A stretch of 64,000 nucleotides of DNA, from contig OZ025269.1 in NCBI GenBank assembly GCA_964019165.1, positions 6,610,669-6,674,668 on the forward strand, read 5' to 3'. The notes beneath the pieces were generated by a model. The model was given only the letters and a program-made list of their open reading frames with translations. It was not told the DNA's origin and searched no databases. The stretch comes from Mastigias papua. Its lineage: Eukaryota; Cnidaria; Scyphozoa; Rhizostomeae; Mastigiidae. Made by a program: the position numbers and the translations under genes. Below are positions 41,984-53,506 of the stretch, piece by piece. Each line of letters begins with the position of its first letter. Position 1 is the stretch's first letter.

Positions 41984-43973
41984 CAGTGGCGGCTCGTCAA
42001 TAGGGGCATTTTGGCCAATGTCCTCCCAAAGAAAAATAAAAAGATAAATAACTTTCTGCCCAGTATATAGCAGACAGTCGGCAAAGCTAGTTTTAAGATA
42101 ATTTTGTAGTTAACTTAGAGGCTCGCTTCAACAGAAACAATTGCGTCATAGCTTAGAGCATCTATGGAGGTCTTTGAGGATACCATAGATAGATACCAAT
42201 GACCTATGATGTCATTTGCAGGGTAAACATGAATTTGCCCCTCAAATTGGCTGCCTGACACGCGCACTGGCAAACATCAAAGGCTACATTCCGTCATAAT
42301 CACCATTCGATTGGCTAAAATGTACGAAAGTTGGGCAAGAAATCATTTGCCCTCTCTGATGCAGCAACAACCACCGTTACTGTGTTGCTGTGGATGTTGA
42401 TCTTGAGGGCAACTTGCGATAGAAGCCTATTTGCTTATTTCACGAGGTCATAGTTTGCGAGGTCAAAATCAAGCTACAATCAATCTTCAGTTGTGCTTGC
42501 TCGACCGTTGTACTTATGACTGCAGTAGGAAATGGTTAATTGCATCCTGTCTGCGTGGTAACCGTCGCAAGAAAAGGAGATGTGAAGCATCTAGACCCTA
42601 GGTCATAGTTATTTGACAAAAGTTGTTTATGTAAGCCAAGCGTATTCACTGAATTCGTGTACTATGGAAAGTAGCTCTTGGTTTTGTTTCAAGTGACCAC
42701 TGATGTTGCTATTGTACTTTGGAATATTTTAGCATTTTTCCGATGAAGCTGTTTGACATCATATTCGAAATTGTGCAATGAAAACTTCAGTTTAAAAAAT
42801 CAATTTACGGACAGCATGACTGTAGATGACATAATTGATGTATCAAATTACTTACAGAATGTTGCTGCATTCATATATGTTGTGTATGATATGATGGTCA
42901 AGAGATTCTGTTCTATTTATATATCTACCAAGTGCTCAGCTTTTGATAGCATTCTTCCAAGGACTTATGAGAAGTAGAAATTAATTGGATGAGTGGCCAA
43001 CAATGGGTTGTTCAGAGCATAGCAGAAGCATGTCCTAGTGTTCATTGGGTTTATTGTTTTGCCCATACGCTTAGTCTTATTTTGCAAAGGGTTTTCACAA
43101 TTCACTGGTTGTAAATGTTCTTTGCTACTTTAAGTGCATTCATAGTTCACTTTCTCATTCTCTAATGTGAGTATCATGCCTTGATTATTGTATTGTCTAA
43201 GTCTGTGTAAACAAGATAACATCTTCAAAGCAGAACTTTTTTACAGTTTTTTATAAATAGCAACAGATGGAAAAGAAGCCAGGTTGGTTTTCTTGAGCCT
43301 GTCTCCGTTGCTTTTAAGATAGGAAGCTTTAAAATCTATCTGAAATATATTCCAACAGTGTATTTCATATGTGCCACATGTACATACTTTGTGTCCAAAT
43401 GCAATAGTTCAGATCTTTTCAGCATTTATCTGGTAGACAAAAGTTTCTCAAGCTCAATGAAAATTTGAAGGAAATAGTTTACTTTATCTTTCAATATACA
43501 TGCTATCCATTAGAAATGGCTTTAAAAGAGACTCTAATTTCAATCAAAAAGTGACTGATGTGTTTGTCCCACTCAACAACAGGAGAGCTATATTCCTCTC
43601 TACATTGCTCAGGCGGCTCTACAATTATGAGTAAATTGAAAATAGTCAAAGTTACATTTGATTTTTATTGCTTCAGCTTGTATCATTGTGTAAGGAAATA
43701 TATCTCTTTAATAAAGGGTTCTTTTAAAGCCCTGGGATTGAAAGATTTTCATTTCAATGAGCAGTTTTACAAGATCAGTTGTGCCTAAAAAGGTTTTTAT
43801 TTAATCAAGAGAACATACTGATCATTGACAGTAGTGATACTTTCATCCAATTTTGACCACCTTGCTATTTGGCGGAAAGTAATGAAATAAAGAACTGTGG
43901 GGTGTGGTTCTAAAGTTTTATTGGACCACACCCAATTTGCCGTCCCAGTGGAGGAACCCACAGGCCGCCACTG
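41984..43973 (+). mobile_element. hAT element with perfect 8-bp target duplication, decayed transposase
   Basis: The ends are CAGTGGCGGCTCGTC (41984) and, on the minus strand from 43973, CAGTGGCGGCCTGTG. CATAACAG flanks both sides (41976-41983 and 43974-43981), a perfect 8-bp duplication that marks hAT. Inside, the translation near 42990-43110 reads MSGQQWVVQSIAEACPSVHW, then VYCFAHTLSLILQRVF, the block before the core of zf-MYM/hAT-type transposases. Upstream, 42753-42977 is an open frame (MTVDDIIDVSNYLQN) of the same gene. Stops are frequent. About 2 kb, so shorter than a full autonomous element. The reverse-oriented sibling lies at 21609-23498. Confidence 0.88.
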
Positions 43974-44071
43974 CATAACAGTCATGCAATTCAAAAGGGA
44001 ATAGACTTACATCAATATAAAATGAAACTCTGATGATGTATGCATAACGTAACCTACTAATAAAGGTTTAA

Positions 44072-45041
44072 TTAGCCTTCGCCTATGCATTCAACTGGTC
44101 CAATTGTATAACATATAGTCTCGTCTTTATGACCTGTTTCTCCGACATGAACCTCCGTCAAAGGTAGTCTATTTCTCATGGTGACAAATCCACTGTCCTA
44201 CCGCCACACTAAATCATTCGCAACACTGTTGCAGATTGTTCCTTTCTTTGCACATGAGTTGTTGATTCTATATTCACATCCTATCAAACTCGTAAGTCAG
44301 TTATCTTTCAAAATAGGTTATTCTAGTGATAAAGAGTTGCATGATAAAGAACAAACTCCGTGGTGCATATAGAATTACCAGAACAATCCAGTTATTAGCA
44401 AGATTTCCTATAATCTTGCCAATATGTTATGCTATTTGATATGCAAGTGGCACAGATCAAAAGTCTATAACAGATTTATATAAGTAATGAATGTTATGAT
44501 AGATGAACCGTGAACTCTGGGTTGATGCTAGGACAGGAAATTGCTTTTGTCTAAACCTGGAGATTATTAGGGTATTCCATTTGGTTTATTATCGTACAAT
44601 TATATGTATCAAAAACATGTTAATATTGAAGAAAATATATTGAGCTGGCTTTCGAGGAAAAATTTATTTCTTTCATCTGAAGCAACTGACTTGAAATACA
44701 CAAAAAAGTATATACTCGTATTTATAAGGGTCTATTGTTAATGTTAGAGTACAAGTGTGATGTACAGGTGACATTTTGCAATTCTGTATGATCTAACAGG
44801 TTTGTCTAAAGTCAGGTATTGAGGAAAGCATCTATGAACTCATATTGAAAACTGTTACCTTTTCTGTGTATCTGTCCTCCTCCATTGAAGAACTTTTTCT
44901 GTCGAAAAAATATGAAAAGAAATTTTTGACATTAATAGTAATGGAATGGCAGCAATCGAGTTTGGTGAGCTGACGACACCCATTTGATGAATCCACGAAT
45001 TTATGACATATCCCCATTTGTAAGGATACTTGAGCACCGTC
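44072..45041 (-). pseudogene. Host gene copy 3: two exons of the fibrinogen-like module, broken
   Basis: On the minus strand the first exon (45041-44859) reads TVLKYPYKWGYVIN, then after a frameshift FVDSSNGCRQLTKLDC, and after a second shift FFNGGGQIHRKG; its acceptor (CTTTAG) and donor (GTAACA) are kept. The second exon (44280-44072, acceptor TTGATAG) reads CEYRINNSCAKKGTICN, NDLVWR-stop-DSGFVTMRNRLPLTEV, GETG and YTIGPVECIG. Both align with exons 3 and 4 of copy 1 (DSSQSCRQFTRFDC, TERNRLPLTEVRVGDTG, YTIGPVECLQD). The in-frame TAG sits between WR and DSG. Upstream exons were not found. I infer a recent tandem duplicate that decayed, although an assembly error is possible. Confidence 0.78.
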
Positions 45042-45321
45042 CTAAAGATTCATTTCTACATTAATAACAGAAAGACTGTAGTCCAAGAAAACTAGATTTA
45101 ATCAGGGCCTTTTCTAAGGAATCATAGACGGGGGAACAAATAGAGAAAGGAGGCTTCATTTTCTTTGTACTGCTCTTCTGGGGTCGCATAGCAGTTTTAA
45201 AAGTATGGTGGATTCGAACGATGAGCGACAATAAATGAGAATGGAGGTCCTGATATGTCACCGTAAAGCTTGTTTGAGACCACTCCCTCATAATGTTGGA
45301 AAACGTCCCTTTGAAGAAATG
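45042..45321. other. Upstream of copy 3 exon, nothing recognised
   Basis: The open frame 45291-45061 on the minus strand lies in what would be an intron and has no family features. Confidence 0.45.
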
Positions 45322-45842
45322 CCGTAAATCCTTGAGTAAAACACCACCTCAAAATAAGCCGCCCCTCGAATAAGCCCCACCTAAAAATAATGTCTGCAAA
45401 TAAGCCCCCATAGGGGCTTATTAGAGGGAAACATAATTGTAGAATAATATCTTATTTCAGGAGCCCTTACAGGACAATAGCTTTACAGTATTACTTCCTT
45501 TGAACGGAGGCAAAAAAGCAAAGAGAAGCGCGGCTTTGGTGAAAATGAAAATTACTCTTTCACTCCAGATGCGGTAGATATTGATGCTGCAGCACCACAA
45601 GAACTAATAATTGATTTAGATAACGACATTGGTGACGATGGAGAAATCGTTGTTGATTAATGAATTTCTAATTTAGTTGATTGAGAAAATTATATCGTTT
45701 TTTGTGTCAACCTTTAAGGAAAATGCCAGACTGAAATAAGCCCCTCTCGAATGGGCCACCCTCGAATGAGCCCCCTGAAATAGACTCCCACCTAAAAATT
45801 CATTTTGTAAATAAGCCCCGGGGGTTTATTCGAGGATTTACG
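45322..45842. mobile_element. pogo/mariner-type MITE (CCGTAAATCC family), copy 2
   Basis: The ends CCGTAAATCCTTGAG and TTCGAGGATTTACG mirror each other. Just inside, C/G-rich repeats of TCGAATAAGCCCC type occur several times on both sides. A central block (about 45480-45660) translates as RRQKSKEKRGFGENENY, FTPDAVDIDAA, IDLDNDIGDDGEIVVD and stop: an acidic C-terminal tail like those of pogo-type transposases, so the MITE probably formed by internal deletion of such an element. A close relative lies at 52489-52967 in reverse. Confidence 0.75.
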
Positions 45843-46800
45843 ATATCTGCTACTTTTTATCTATATTCATATCCGATCAGGTTGTGAACAGACTTTGATT
45901 ACGTCAGAATTACATATCAGAACTGTAAGGCGTTATAAGAATTTTGAATAAAGACATTAGTGAGAGCCAAACACAGCAAATTGCAACTGAAAAACAGCTT
46001 CTAGTAAACAAGGCACCTGCCAACAAATTATTTACAGTGGCCTTCGCAAAGCGCTATTAAGTCTGTTAATGAAATTAGAAAGTTGAGGCACCACCTTCGT
46101 TATAGAGGGAATCGTTATCGATTTCCAAGAAAGATACAGTTTCGGCAGGCAAATAATTACCAGGGGGTGCGGCACTCCAAGCCAATTTCAAAACGGAAAA
46201 TATGAATGCAGTCAGAGAGCTCAAGGCGCTTTGGAAATTGTCAGGCCAATCGGAAAAAGTTAATCATTTATGAAATTTTTCAGCTTGGGACTATTTATTT
46301 ATTGAAACGCCAACTTGTGACCGCAGTCGAGACTCGGAGAGAGGGCATTTCTTTTGGTATAGTATGTATGAAGATCTTTTGCACAACAACAAAACATACA
46401 ACACAGCGAATTAAAGTAAATGTAGTCTAATATGATGTTTTCTAGAGACGGGGGTGTACATTTACATTTCCCCCTGCCTATATGCCAAGGGCAGACCATG
46501 GAATGTTATCCGGGATTTATCTAGGTCTTCTGTTCCTAATCGGGTATTGTCTATGTGGGGCACGGTGCTCTCTGCTTTGACTGTCATCTCCGGTATCAGA
46601 ACTGAAGTCCCCTACTTTAGATAGCAACGATTGGTCGAACGGAGAGTGGTCGATTCACAAAGCTCAGAAGAGATAAAGCTTATTTGTTAACATATTAACT
46701 TGGAAAACGCCGTTCATCCAGAAAGGATAGGGAATTTGATCATCTCTGAAATAAGAAGGCTGCAAGCTCAGAGTTAAAGAGCGGATTTCACTTCTTTTGT
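45843..46800. other. Non-coding sequence, nothing recognised
   Basis: No supported gene. The region before 46860 may hold the 5' end of the following retrotransposon. Confidence 0.5.
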
Positions 46801-46861
46801 CCATGCCGCTGAATGCAGACTTTGCCTAAGCAACAGTGAGTCGAATTTTTATTTTAAGCAG

Positions 46862-48125
46862 ATGGTAACCAACGGCAAAATAAAAGTAGTTTCAAGAGGT
46901 GGTGCTAAATCGTTTAGGATTATAGATAAAGACATAAAAATCGAAAATAGCCAAAATGATAGAACACCAAAACGAGAGGCCTCAAATGACGAAGGAAAAA
47001 GTTTAGAATGTAGCAACAGTCTAATTCAAGAAGCAGTCACAATTGAGCAATCTCAAAAACACACTAGGGCGTAAGTTGGAAAAATCAAGCGAAGATTCAA
47101 GCGATAAGGACGATGTTACGGAATGTAGGGAAAGCCTGATGCAAAGGGAGGAGATAGTAAAGCATTTCAAAATCGTCCATGGACATAAATGGTCCAGTAG
47201 AGTATATTGCATTACGAGTTTCCCCAATTTTTCTTGCGAAGATGTGTTGGAAGTTGCAGACAGGCAAGATAGGCTGTGGGGTAGAGAATCACAATCACAA
47301 AATGAGGACACGATTCGACCACTGGATGAAATTGAAAGGAAAGTAAACGAAATCGTGACAAGAATAGTTGATGATGAGCATGACAGGAAGAAAGACAGAG
47401 ATGAGAAAAGCGTTTTCGAGAAAATGTTTGTTAGATTAGAAAAGATAGAAAGAGAAAATAAAATATTAAAAGATGAAAATATGGCACTGAAATTGGAAAA
47501 TTTTGATTTGAGATGATCTATGTGAATTGGCAAATAAAGATCTTCGTGAAGAACCAAAATGGGTGAAAGTGCCTAAAAAGGAAGCCACTCGAAATTTCCA
47601 AATATCCCAACAAGAAACAGAGATCATATTTCTGTATCCTTTGTTTCCAAAACTCGATTTGCTGCTTTAGACTATGACTCTGGAAATGAGATAAACCTAA
47701 ACAACTGAAGTACAGTTTTTCACAATCGTGAAAAAACGGCAAAAGTTTCAATTAAGAACTACAACTTTGGGAAACTATGGTGAAGCCAGATCACGCTCAG
47801 AAAATGACGTTTCATTGTCAAGGGATTATGAACACATGCAGAACCATGGAAAAACAAAACAAATGACTGAGCCAAAAATGTCAATTTCTGGAAGCTTTGA
47901 AGAAACAGTGATATTTCCCACAGGAAATAGTACAGCAGTTACCAGAGAAAATGCACACTCCAATGAGAACATAAACCCGAGGGGCGTCTCCTTTTCAACT
48001 GCCTTACTACAAGGACAAAGAAAAAATCCTCTTGGGATCAGCCAACTGTTACATAAAGCTCTGAAATGCATGGAGGAGACACAAACAAAACACCACGCAA
48101 GTGGGAATAGCTTCTAGTTATCAAG
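46862..48125 (+). pseudogene. L2/CR1-like element, ORF1 part 1 (basic and coiled-coil region)
   Basis: Two frames (46862-47074 and 47043-47516) join with one shift into a Lys/Glu-rich protein: MVTNGKIKVVSRGGAKSF, DRTPKREASNDEGKSLE, HFKIVHGHKWSSRVYC, then a long heptad-like region EKMFVRLEKIERENKILKDE (coiled coil). Downstream pieces (47520-48115) include KETTKVSIKNYNFGK-like and NPLGISQLLHKALKCMEE. This is the nucleic-acid-binding ORF1 type found in CR1/L2 elements. The element continues with an SGNH domain at 50290 after a CR1 insertion at 48130-50285, so the order ORF1, SGNH, endonuclease, RT can be followed along the window. Confidence 0.6.
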
Positions 48126-48129
48126 GAGA

Positions 48130-50285
48130 TTTCATTTTCATTTCATTTTCATATAATTTAAGGAGGGTGGCCCTTCAGCTAACGCTAGTTGTCAAGGGGC
48201 CCTCCATTTAAATTACAATATAATATTTAAAAATAGACATAAAATAGGTTACAAGTAAATAATTAAAAATAATTAAAATACCTTTAAACTACAAATAAAT
48301 TTACGAATTATTAATTTAAGACAAAAAAGAAAAACCTAATTGTCCTTTAGAAGCCTTTCTTTAAAAATCGTCAGGGAAGATGCCTGCTTAATTTCAGGTT
48401 TAAGGGCATTCCATGACTTTGGACCGCTAAAAGAAAAGCATTTTTGTCCATTGTTTGTTGCTTTCTTAGGCAGTTGTAAGTCCGTAGTGGTATTTCGGAG
48501 AACTCTTAGGTGATTTTCTGAGTTTCTTATCAATAAATCTGATATATACTTAGGTGTTAGGCCATTAAGGGCCTTAAATACCATAGTGTTAATCTCGGTA
48601 TCAATCATATCTTGAATTGTTTTTAATCCGAGAGTATTTAGAAGTGGCCTGGCATCAGCATCGAAGTGGTTGTTTGTCAGTATCCTTGCTGCTCGATTTT
48701 GAAGTTTTTGCAAGTGGTTCTTTTCAGTTGCACCACATTTACCCCAAACTGAGCAACAGTATCTAAAATGGGGCTCAGCAATACCGCTATATAGTGTTTT
48801 TAGAGTGCCTTGAGTTAAACAGTTTTTAGCATGTTTCAAAAAGCCAATTGCTCTACTGATTTTTATTGAAAGAGCTTTGATATGGCCTTTCCAATTATGG
48901 TTATTATCCACTTGTACACCAAGATATTTGGTAAATTAGACATTATCGATTCGTTCTACTTGTATGCTCAGAAAAATAATTCCCTACTATTTTCAGATAA
49001 CCACTTTTTCTTCTGCTTTGTTAATATAGCCATAGCCTTAGTTTTAGTAACATTGAGAGACAGTCTATTGCCCTTCAACCATTCAAAGACCGAAGTAAGG
49101 TCTTTGTTCATTGCCTCATTTAACTTTTGAATGTCATCAGAGCGATAGAAGAGACTAGTATCGTCAGTGTACATTGCTATCGTGGAATTTTGGACAGCTT
49201 GTGGTAGATCATTAATGTAGACAAGAAATAACAAGGGCCCTAAGCACGACCCCTGAGGTACTCCAATATTAATGTCCATTAGTCGTGACTCAACTCCATT
49301 TATGCAACAATACTGCTTGCGATTTGAAAGATACGACTTAAACCATGATAATTCTCTTCCTAGGAGACCGTAGTGCTCTAATTTTTGACACAGAATATTG
49401 TGATCTACAGTGTCAAAAGCTTTTTTTAGATCGATGAATACTAAACCAACAAGCTGTCCACTGTCTAGAGCGCTGTACCAATCATCGGTGCTTTTTAATA
49501 GAGACGTAAGGGTTGAGTGTAATCTACGAAAACCAGATTGCTCATTAGCAAGTAGGTTATTTGAATTCAAAGGCTGGTACAGTTGATTATAAATAAGTCT
49601 TTCGAAGAGCCTTGAGATGACGGGCAATACCGATATTTGGCGATAATTTGTTTTTTCACTTTTTTCTCCCCCTTTGCAAATGGGTGCTACCCTAGCAAAT
49701 TTTCCATATATCGGAAAAGATGCTCGTCTCCAGGGACGTATTAAAAAGCATAGCCATGGAATTTTTTAAGAGTGGCAGGGCTAGTTTTAGGAAGTAAGTT
49801 GAAATAGTGTCAGTTCCGAAGCTCTTCGAATTAGTGGATTTGGCAATGGCTTCCCTTATGTCCTTGCATGTAATGGATTTGAATTTAATTTTTGGAACTG
49901 AGCTCTTTATTTGATATTTTCCTGATAATAAAGGGTTCACAGTCTCTTCAATATTCTTAGCAAGATTGGTACCTATGGTGCAAAAGTAGTCATTCATAAC
50001 ATTAGCAATTCCGCTGTTACTAGAGATTTCCTGATCACAGCTCTTGATATAATCAATATTTGTAGATTTGGATTTTTTATTAATAATTTCATTTATCACT
50101 CTCCAAGAACCTTTAATACTCCCTTTGCATGCAGTGATCTTGTCGTTGTAATATTTTCTCTTAAGCTCGTTGTTAAGAGAATTACTTGCATTACGAGCTT
50201 TTCTATATGACCTCATCAAAGCAGAAGATTAAGATTTAATAGCATTCTTTTTAAGTCTATCCCTGGTCCGCATTCAATACATTCA
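48130..50285 (-). mobile_element. CR1-like non-LTR retrotransposon, nested in the L2/CR1-like element
   Basis: On the minus strand: the linker (50219-49692) reads LNNELKRKYYNDKITACKGS, WRVINEIINK, NVMNDYFCTIGTNLAKNIEE and FSDIWKIC. RT blocks (49627-48968) read MPVISRLFERLIYNQL, VGLVFIDLKKAFDTVDHN, GVPQGSCLGPLLFLVYINDL and MYTDDTSLF. The tail domain (48911-48336) reads MDNNHNWKGHIKALS, LQKLQNRAARILTNNHFDA and GPKSWNALKPEIKQ. The catalytic YADD reads YTDD. Three frame breaks. The 3' end carries a GAAAATGAAAT-type repeat tail (about 48130-48155). 5'-truncated: no endonuclease. The closest relative in the window is the copy at 13.0-15.7 kb. Confidence 0.87.
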
Positions 50286-50289
50286 ATAC

Positions 50290-52488
50290 TCTCAACTTGA
50301 CGATGTTGCAGGATCGCTTAAGGAGCCTAACAAGCAATGACCTGTAATAGGGTTGAATAGAGATTCTATCATAACGGGGATTCGTAAAAATGAACTTAAC
50401 TACCACGTGAGCCATGTGTCCACTTTTGTGTTAAGATTTTTTCAGGTGTAACGACAGACGATATGGATTCATAAATAATTCCAACTTTAAAAAGAGACAA
50501 CCTGATGCTTTGATTATACATTATGGTACAAATGACTTGAGGGAAGACGACCTAGAGACAATCGCATAAAAGATTACTGAAATTGCTTTGAAGTCGAAGA
50601 AACTGGTTAAACATGTTGCAGTGTCAAGTATTCTAGTACGCGGTGACTGCGTTCTCATGGAAAGGGGGAAACTTCAGGTAAATTCAATTTTAGTCACGCC
50701 ACTTGCAGAAAACGAAATAAACTTTATTTGACACGTAAATATTGAACATGAGTGGAGATTTTTACTTTTCGATGATGGTATTCATCTCAATAACGAGTGT
50801 ACAAATATGATAGGACAAATTTTTGTATATTATATCAATACTATCTGACTTCATGAACTATTTAAATGCCCGATATGTAGCATTAGAACTTTGCCTCAGA
50901 ATAAATAAGAACTGTTTCAGCCATTTTTAACCGTAGATGCCTGATTTATGTCAATTTCAGGCACACCAAACTCCTCTGAAGAGACTCAAACAGAAGAAGC
51001 TTCAAAAATCCTTGGAACTCTGGCTAAAAGCCCTAATGTAGTAGTAGTAATACCTAATCAACTCTATTTACCTTCCTCTACACAAAATCTCACTTCACAT
51101 GGCTCTAATACGCTCAGTGAACTTGATCTTTCTTCCTCTGTATCTTCAATTAGATCCAAGGGACAGAAAAATTTGAGTGATATTGATGAGTTTTTTAGTC
51201 TAAGGACAAAACATCCGAATAATCCTTTGATTGGCTTTTAAATATAAATAGTCCTCGACAGAAAATAACTGATTTGAGATTGGTGATGGATTGCAGGAAG
51301 CAAAGCTAACTTTGATTTCAACATTGAGTCCTTTCTTATAAAGAATTATCAAAAGCCAATTCGACGTGATAGAAATGAATTTGGTGGGGGCTTGATGCTG
51401 TCTCTTAGGAAAGGGATGATTTGTAATAGTTTCTACTTTTGAAAGTCCCGCTATCGAATGCATCTGTTCTGATCTGACTGTTTGCCAAAATAGATGGGTT
51501 GTTTTGTTTCCAATTTGAAATGATGTTTCCAATTTGAAATTATTCTTCACAGAACTGTCTTCTTCGCTAAACTCGGCCTTGGACAAATGTGATAATGTTA
51601 TAATCATGGGCGATATAAACATAGATACACATGATATTAAACATTATGGACATACCAAGTTAAATACTTTGTGTGATGGTTTTGGACTATCAAATATAGT
51701 AAATGATAAAACCTGCTTCACAAAAGGTCACAGTTCGTCAATTGATGTTTTCCGAGCGAACAAACCTAGGAGACTGATCTGACCGACTTTCATGGTCTTG
51801 TCACCATCTTAATGAAAACACATATACCCCGTCTTAAACAAAAGCTAATTCAATATTGTAGCTATAAAAAAATGACAGTGGAAGGTTTGTCCAAGATGTA
51901 AAAAAATACTGACTTTAAAGTAGATTCAAATGATCCGGATCTATGTTACAGGAATCTCTCATCTGCTTCCCGAAAATTTGTTGATAAACATGCTCCTTTG
52001 AACACGAAATTTCAGTGAGGAAATACTGCTCCTTTTATGAACCAACAATTGCAAACGGCAATTTATACAAGATCAAGGCTCAACAAAATACTGAATAAAA
52101 GTCCTATTGCAGAAAATAAAAGCAATTTCCAAAATCAACGAATAAATGAGTTTCCATGAGAAAGAAGGCTATGAAAAATCATTTTAAAAAGGCAACGAAA
52201 AACGGCACTATATCTAACAAAAACTTTTAGGATCTTGTAAAAACCTTTCTTTCAAATAAAAAAGGGGGACTTGCGAACAGTGTTATTTCTCTGGTACAGA
52301 ATGACACCGTTATAACTAATGACCAGGAAATAGCAGAGGTTTTTACCAATCACTATGTAAATTTGGTAGAAAAAGCTAGTGGTAAGAAACCTATTAGCAT
52401 TGCTAAATATACAGGCATTTCTGATGACCGGAAAGTTGTTCGTTTTATTCCCGATAATTATAGAGATCACCCTAGTGTCCTAACAATA
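50290..52488 (+). pseudogene. L2/CR1-like element, part 2: SGNH esterase and AP-endonuclease
   Basis: The SGNH-like hydrolase (about 50335-50850) reads LNRDSIITGIRKNEL, then VTTDDMDS, PDALIIHYGTNDLREDD, VAVSSILVRGDC and FDDGIHLNNECTNMIG: the GDS, GTND and DGIHL blocks of the esterase domain carried by some CR1/L2 ORF1 proteins. A linker (50948-51241) reads SSVSSIRSKGQKNLSDIDEF. The endonuclease (51240-51785) reads PLIGFLNINS, then RDRNEFGGGLML-like, DNVIIMGDINIDTHD and FTKGHSSSIDVFRANKP. The end region (52180-52488) reads KNHFKKATKNGTISNKN, KKGGLANSVISLVQNDTVI and HPSVLTIP. Many stops. At 52488 the frame is broken by a MITE and resumes at 52970. Confidence 0.75.
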
Positions 52489-52967
52489 CCGTAAATCCTC
52501 GAATAAGTCCCCTAGGGCTTATTTGCAAAAACCTGAATTTTTGGGTGGGGGCTTATTCGAGGGGGGGGCTAATTTCAAAGTCTGGCATTTTTCTCAAAGG
52601 TTGATATATAAAACGACATAATTTTCTCAATCAACTAAATTTTGAGGTTCTAGTTACAGAAGCTGATATCGTTAAAAGAGTTACAAAGTGTTGTATGAAG
52701 ATTTAAAACAAACATAGTGTTTCTATTATCATGAAAGTGACGTTTCTCTTTGCTTTTTTGTCTCCATTCAAAGGAAGTAATACTGTACAGCTATTGTCCT
52801 GTTAGGGCTTCTTGAAATATGATATTATTCTACAATTATGCTTCCCTCGAATTAAGCCCCCATGGGGGCTTATTCGAGGGGGGCTTATTTGCATAAATGA
52901 TTTTCTAGGTGGGGGCTTATTCGAGGGGGGCTTATTCGGAGGTGGGGACTTATTCAAGGATTTACGG
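52489..52967. mobile_element. pogo/mariner-type MITE (CCGTAAATCC family), copy 1, TA duplication
   Basis: The ends CCGTAAATCCTCGAATAAG (52489) and CTTATTCAAGGATTTACGG (ending 52967) are inverted repeats with few mismatches. TA flanks both sides (52487-52488, 52968-52969). Excision in silico rejoins the L2/CR1 reading frame (VLTI before, then QKPSANGSIFTF), which confirms the boundaries. The 479-bp body has several TTATTCGAGGGGGG-type blocks and is homologous in reverse to 45322-45842. Confidence 0.92.
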
Positions 52968-52969
52968 TA

Positions 52970-53474
52970 ATTCAAAAACCAAGTGCAAATGGGAGCATTT
53001 TTACATTTCAGGAAATAGAAAATACCGAGGTTGCGAAACTATAAAAATCTATGTATGGCAGGAAATCCACCGGTGAAGATAAGATCCCCCGAAACTTGTA
53101 CCTCTAGCTCCTAATGAGCTTACAAACACTCTAACTACGGCAATTAACTGTACTATTCGTAATTCATGTTTTCCAAACGATGCCAAGAACGCAGCAGTAT
53201 GCCTTTTATACAAGGGGAGCCAAATCGCAAAGCAGTAAGGAATTTTCGACCTGTTAGTGTTCTAAATACTTTCTCGAAAATATACGAAAAGGTTTTAAAA
53301 CAGTAACTGGTTAAACGTTTAGATAACACGCTTCCTATTTCTATTGAGGCCTATAGATGTGCATATAGGACACAACATGTATTGATGCGTTTGATAGAAG
53401 ATTGGAGGTCTCACCTCAATAGTGACTATCTCTTTGGTGCCATTCAAATGGATCTTTCGAAGCTTTTGACTGTG
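52970..53474 (+). pseudogene. L2/CR1-like element, part 3: RT start
   Basis: Translated with a few shifts this reads QKPSANGSIFTFQEIENTEV, GRKSTGEDKIP, PNDAKNAAVCPLYKG-like, RNFRPVSVLNTFSKIYEKVLKQ-like, then 53382-53475 RLIEDWRSHLNSDYLFGAIQ and MDLSKAFDCV-like. It covers RT blocks 1-3. At the AFD block (53474) the frame is cut by another insertion, a CR1-like 3' fragment on the minus strand. The catalytic YADD part is not present downstream, so the element's 3' end is lost or lies elsewhere. Confidence 0.75.
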
Positions 53475-53475
53475 T

Positions 53476-53506
<31 letters not shown>

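Noticed and set aside
47021..47557. Open frame of 178 codons on minus, Ser/Phe-rich
   Set aside because: It is the antisense shadow of the Lys/Glu-rich coiled-coil ORF1 on plus.
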